From Betaproteobacteria bacterium HGW-Betaproteobacteria-8 (lineage in GTDB: Bacteria; Pseudomonadota; Gammaproteobacteria; Burkholderiales; Methylophilaceae), in the NCBI GenBank assembly GCA_002842135.1, contig PHCD01000029.1, forward strand, positions 1 to 17,892: 17,892 nt of DNA, read 5' to 3'. Below the pieces are notes generated by a model that was given only the letters and a program-made list of their open reading frames with translations, had not been told where the DNA came from and did not search any database. The translations under genes and the position numbers were made by a program. Shown here piece after piece: positions 15,263 to 17,892 of the stretch (positions within the stretch are counted from its first letter, which is position 1; every line of letters begins with the position of its first letter).

Positions 15263-17734
15263 CTAAAGTTTCCAGATATTTTTCGCATATTCCGCAATCG
15301 TGCGGTCACTGGAGAACTTGCCTACGCGCGCAACATTCAATATGGCCATGCGGGTCCACTCTTCCTGATTCTTGTAAACCTCATCCACCAAGTCCTGTGC
15401 ATTGATGTAGCTCTCATAATCTGCCAGCAGCATATAATGATCCCCCTTGTGCAACAGGGTATCGAAGATCTGGCGATAACGGTCCGGCTCTTCTACCGAG
15501 AAGAAACCGCTGTCTATCATATCCAGCACTTCCTTCAACTCGACATGCCCATGGTAGAAGTCCCAGGGGTTGTAGCCAGCCGCGCGAACCTCCGCCACCT
15601 GTGGTGTCGTCAGGCCGAAGATGAAGATATTATCGGCCCCGACTTCTTCGCGGATCTCGACATTGGCACCATCCAGCGTACCTATGGTCAGTGCACCGCT
15701 CAGCGCCATCTTCATGTTGCCAGTGCCGGAAGCCTCGGTGCCGGCCGTCGAGATCTGCTCCGACAGATCACTGCCCGGGAACAGGATTTCCGCTGCCGAA
15801 ACATCGTAATTCGGATAAAACACCACCTTGAGCTTGTCACCGACCGCAGGATCGTCATTGATCACGGCAGCCACATCATTGATCAAACGAATGATCAGTT
15901 TCGCCATGTGGTAACCGGGAGCCGCCTTGCCGCCGAAAATCACGGTGCGCGGCATAGCATCCGGCGCCTTGCCTGAACGGATACGGTTATACAGCGTAAT
16001 GACATGTAGCAGGTTCAATAACTGGCGCTTGTATTCATGAATACGCTTGATCTGCACGTCAAACAGGCTGGCCGGATTGAGCTTGATGCCGGTAAGCTGC
16101 TCGATCTTGTTGGCCAGGCGCACCTTGTTTTCGTGTTTGACCTGACGGAAGGCTTTCTGGAAGGCGGGATCATCCGCTAAAGGTTCAAGTTTCCTCAAGC
16201 GGTTGAGATCCTTCTGGAAATCACGGCCAATAGTCTTCTCCAGCAACGCGGTCAAGGCTGGATTGGCCTGGTTAAGCCAGCGGCGTGGTGTAATGCCGTT
16301 GGTGACATTGACGAACTTGCCCGGATAGATGCGGTTGAAGTCGGCAAATAACGTGGTTTTAAGCAGTTCGCTATGCAAGGCGGCAACACCATTAACCATA
16401 TGGCTGCCGACAACCGCCAGGTGTGCCATGCGCACGCGCTTGCCATGTTTCTCATCAATAATGGAAACACGCGCCAGCAAGTCAGTGTCACCGGGGAACT
16501 TGTGATTCACCATATGCAGGAATTCATGGTTGATCTGGTAGATGATCTGCATATGTCGCGGCAACAACCGGGTCATCTTATCCACGCCCCATGTTTCCAG
16601 CGCCTCTGGCATCAGGGTATGGTTAGTGTAGGCAAAAATCCTGACCACCAGATCCCAAGCCTTGCTCCATGCCAGCTGATGCACATCCACCAGTTGATAC
16701 ATCATTTCTGCCACTGCAATTGCCGGATGGGTGTCATTGAGCTGAATGGCAATCTTCTCCGGTAACTGGTCCCAATTCTGATGAGTTGCGAGATAACGAC
16801 GCAGAATGTCCTGTATCGAGGCAGAGACAAAGAAATACTGCTGCTTGAGACGCAGCTCCTTGCCCAGCACGGAAGCATCGTTCGGGTACAGCACCTTGGA
16901 GATGTTCTCCGTGGCATTGCGCTCTTCCACCGCCTTTTCGTAGTTGCCTTCATTGAAATGGAAAAGGTCGAATTCGCGCGCCGCCTTGGCAGACCACAAG
17001 CGCAGATTGTTCACGGTTTTAGTGCCGTAGCCCGGAATCGGCACATCATAGGCCACCGCCAGCACCGGCTCGCAATCCACCCAGCGATGTTCGACATGGT
17101 CACCTTCACGGAACTCGACCAGCCGGCCGTAGAAACGTACAGTATAAGTGCTTTCAGGACGCTGGAATTCCCAGATATTGCCATAGCGTAGCCAGTTATC
17201 CGGATTTTCCACCTGCTGTCCGTCTACGATGGCCTGACGGAACATGCCATATTCGTAACGGATGCCGTAGCCGGTGCCCGGGATATCCATGGTCGCCATC
17301 GAATCCAGGAAGCAAGCCGCCAGACGGCCGAGACCGCCGTTACCTAGGGCCGCGTCGTTCTCAATCTCGGCCAGGTCTTCCATATCCTGTCCCAGTGCAT
17401 TAAGGCCTTCCCTGACTTCGGGCGCGATGCCCAGATTCAGTGCAGCATTGGAAAACATGCGCCCGATGAGGAATTCCAGTGAGAGGTAATAAACCCGTTT
17501 GGGGTCCTTCTCGAAATAGGACTCCGAGGTATTCACCCAACGCTCCACCACATGGTCGCGCACCGTATTCGCTGCCGTGTTGTACCAATCGCGTGGCGTC
17601 GAGACTTTATGCGTCTTGAAGCACGTATAGCGCAAATGGCTTTCCAACGCCTGCACTACCGGGATAGTCTCGGCTGAAACCAAATCTGCTGCTTGTTTTT
17701 TGGAACGGGATTTGGGTGTCTTGGCGGTCGTCAT
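15263..17734 (-). CDS. glgP: Glycogen/maltodextrin phosphorylase
   Basis: Releases glucose-1-phosphate from the non-reducing ends of glycogen or maltodextrin using phosphate and PLP; cytoplasmic. The protein is 823 aa from ATG 17734, in the usual range (E. coli GlgP 815). Family blocks in order are YYLSLEFLIGRM, LGNGGLGRLAACFLDSMAT, GYGIRYEYGMF, LNDTHPAIAVAEMM, VTNGITPRRWL, IHEYKRQLLN and the PLP site GTEASGTGNMKMALSGALTIGT with lysine K675. The frame opens at a TTG at 17800, but ATG 17734 with AAGAAG upstream is preferred. Residues 2-14 are a Lys/Ser-rich extension before the conserved core. It is not accompanied here by other glg genes, so its operon differs from the classical glgBXCAP order. 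The allosteric mammalian phosphorylation site is not expected in bacterial forms. Confidence 0.96.
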   Translation of the reverse strand: MTTAKTPKSRSKKQAADLVSAETIPVVQALESHLRYTCFKTHKVSTPRDWYNTAANTVRDHVVERWVNTSESYFEKDPKRVYYLSLEFLIGRMFSNAALNLGIAPEVREGLNALGQDMEDLAEIENDAALGNGGLGRLAACFLDSMATMDIPGTGYGIRYEYGMFRQAIVDGQQVENPDNWLRYGNIWEFQRPESTYTVRFYGRLVEFREGDHVEHRWVDCEPVLAVAYDVPIPGYGTKTVNNLRLWSAKAAREFDLFHFNEGNYEKAVEERNATENISKVLYPNDASVLGKELRLKQQYFFVSASIQDILRRYLATHQNWDQLPEKIAIQLNDTHPAIAVAEMMYQLVDVHQLAWSKAWDLVVRIFAYTNHTLMPEALETWGVDKMTRLLPRHMQIIYQINHEFLHMVNHKFPGDTDLLARVSIIDEKHGKRVRMAHLAVVGSHMVNGVAALHSELLKTTLFADFNRIYPGKFVNVTNGITPRRWLNQANPALTALLEKTIGRDFQKDLNRLRKLEPLADDPAFQKAFRQVKHENKVRLANKIEQLTGIKLNPASLFDVQIKRIHEYKRQLLNLLHVITLYNRIRSGKAPDAMPRTVIFGGKAAPGYHMAKLIIRLINDVAAVINDDPAVGDKLKVVFYPNYDVSAAEILFPGSDLSEQISTAGTEASGTGNMKMALSGALTIGTLDGANVEIREEVGADNIFIFGLTTPQVAEVRAAGYNPWDFYHGHVELKEVLDMIDSGFFSVEEPDRYRQIFDTLLHKGDHYMLLADYESYINAQDLVDEVYKNQEEWTRMAILNVARVGKFSSDRTIAEYAKNIWKL

Positions 17735-17820
17735 ATTCAGGCTTCTTTCTGGATTTATCTCTGGAGTACAGGCTTGCTGACTGGCAACAAGCTGTATCAA
17801 ATCGACGTCACTCTGGGTCG

Positions 17821-17848
17821 ATTATAAACTAGCAAGAAGCATACTAAA
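17821..17848 (-). promoter_or_regulatory. Candidate glgP promoter
   Basis: On the minus strand a perfect TATAAT (17826-17821) is preceded after 16 bases by TTTAGT (17848-17843). It would give a leader of about 80 bases before ATG 17734. The rest of the right edge to 17892 is AT-rich and shows no gene. Confidence 0.45.
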
Positions 17849-17892
17849 TATTAAGCTTTGTGAAATTTACGGTTTAAACACGCATAAATCCG

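Noticed and set aside
15197..15976. 259-codon open frame on the plus strand
   Set aside because: It lies opposite the conserved glgP coding sequence, shows no recognisable domain, and is a typical antisense shadow of a GC-moderate gene.

Overview
The window looks like chromosome from a betaproteobacterium, probably Nitrosomonadales-like (methylotroph, ammonia- or iron-oxidiser relatives). This is inferred from the moderately GC-rich protein style, the single-chain 1299-residue PurL, the serB/PurL/GlgP sequence types and the many DUF-type periplasmic proteins. It is not proven, and no rRNA, tRNA, CRISPR array, transposase or integrase was seen.

Layout. Positions 1-1600 hold a (+) pair: serB (phosphoserine phosphatase, last step of serine synthesis) followed 19 nt later by a secreted cyclophilin that starts with TTG. 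The pair ends at a strong bidirectional terminator. Positions 1619-3709 (-) hold a membrane thiol-relay protein (periplasmic CPHC thioredoxin fold fused to a DsbD/CcdA-like membrane domain) and, downstream, a DUF455 ferritin-like protein. A 181-bp divergent spacer separates these from a DUF1439 (YceB-like) lipoprotein on (+), 3891-4448, which ends at a second bidirectional hairpin.

Positions 4524-9447 (-) are the most distinctive part. Six closely spaced genes all encode exported proteins. In transcription order they are a periplasmic ankyrin-repeat protein, a monoheme cytochrome c, a Tat-exported flavocytochrome c sulfide dehydrogenase-type flavoprotein (FccB-like), a PQQ/sorbosone-dehydrogenase-type beta-propeller protein, a secreted protein of no recognised family, and an SMP-30-like beta-propeller lipoprotein. 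Spacings are 14 to 41 nt. The cytochrome and flavoprotein together resemble a reduced FccAB sulfide dehydrogenase; joining them to two propeller proteins and an orphan protein suggests a periplasmic oxidation module whose substrate is unknown.

Positions 9481-13380 (-) encode PurL (FGAM synthase), with a candidate extended -10 promoter just upstream. Upstream of that on the same strand are a tiny Tyr/His/Pro-rich secreted protein with its own terminator, a DUF4197 exported protein, a small orphan protein with a C-terminal membrane anchor, and glgP (glycogen phosphorylase, 15263-17734) with a TATAAT promoter candidate. No gene-free stretch exceeds 300 bases; the largest gap is about 200 bp, between purL and the Tyr/His/Pro-rich gene.
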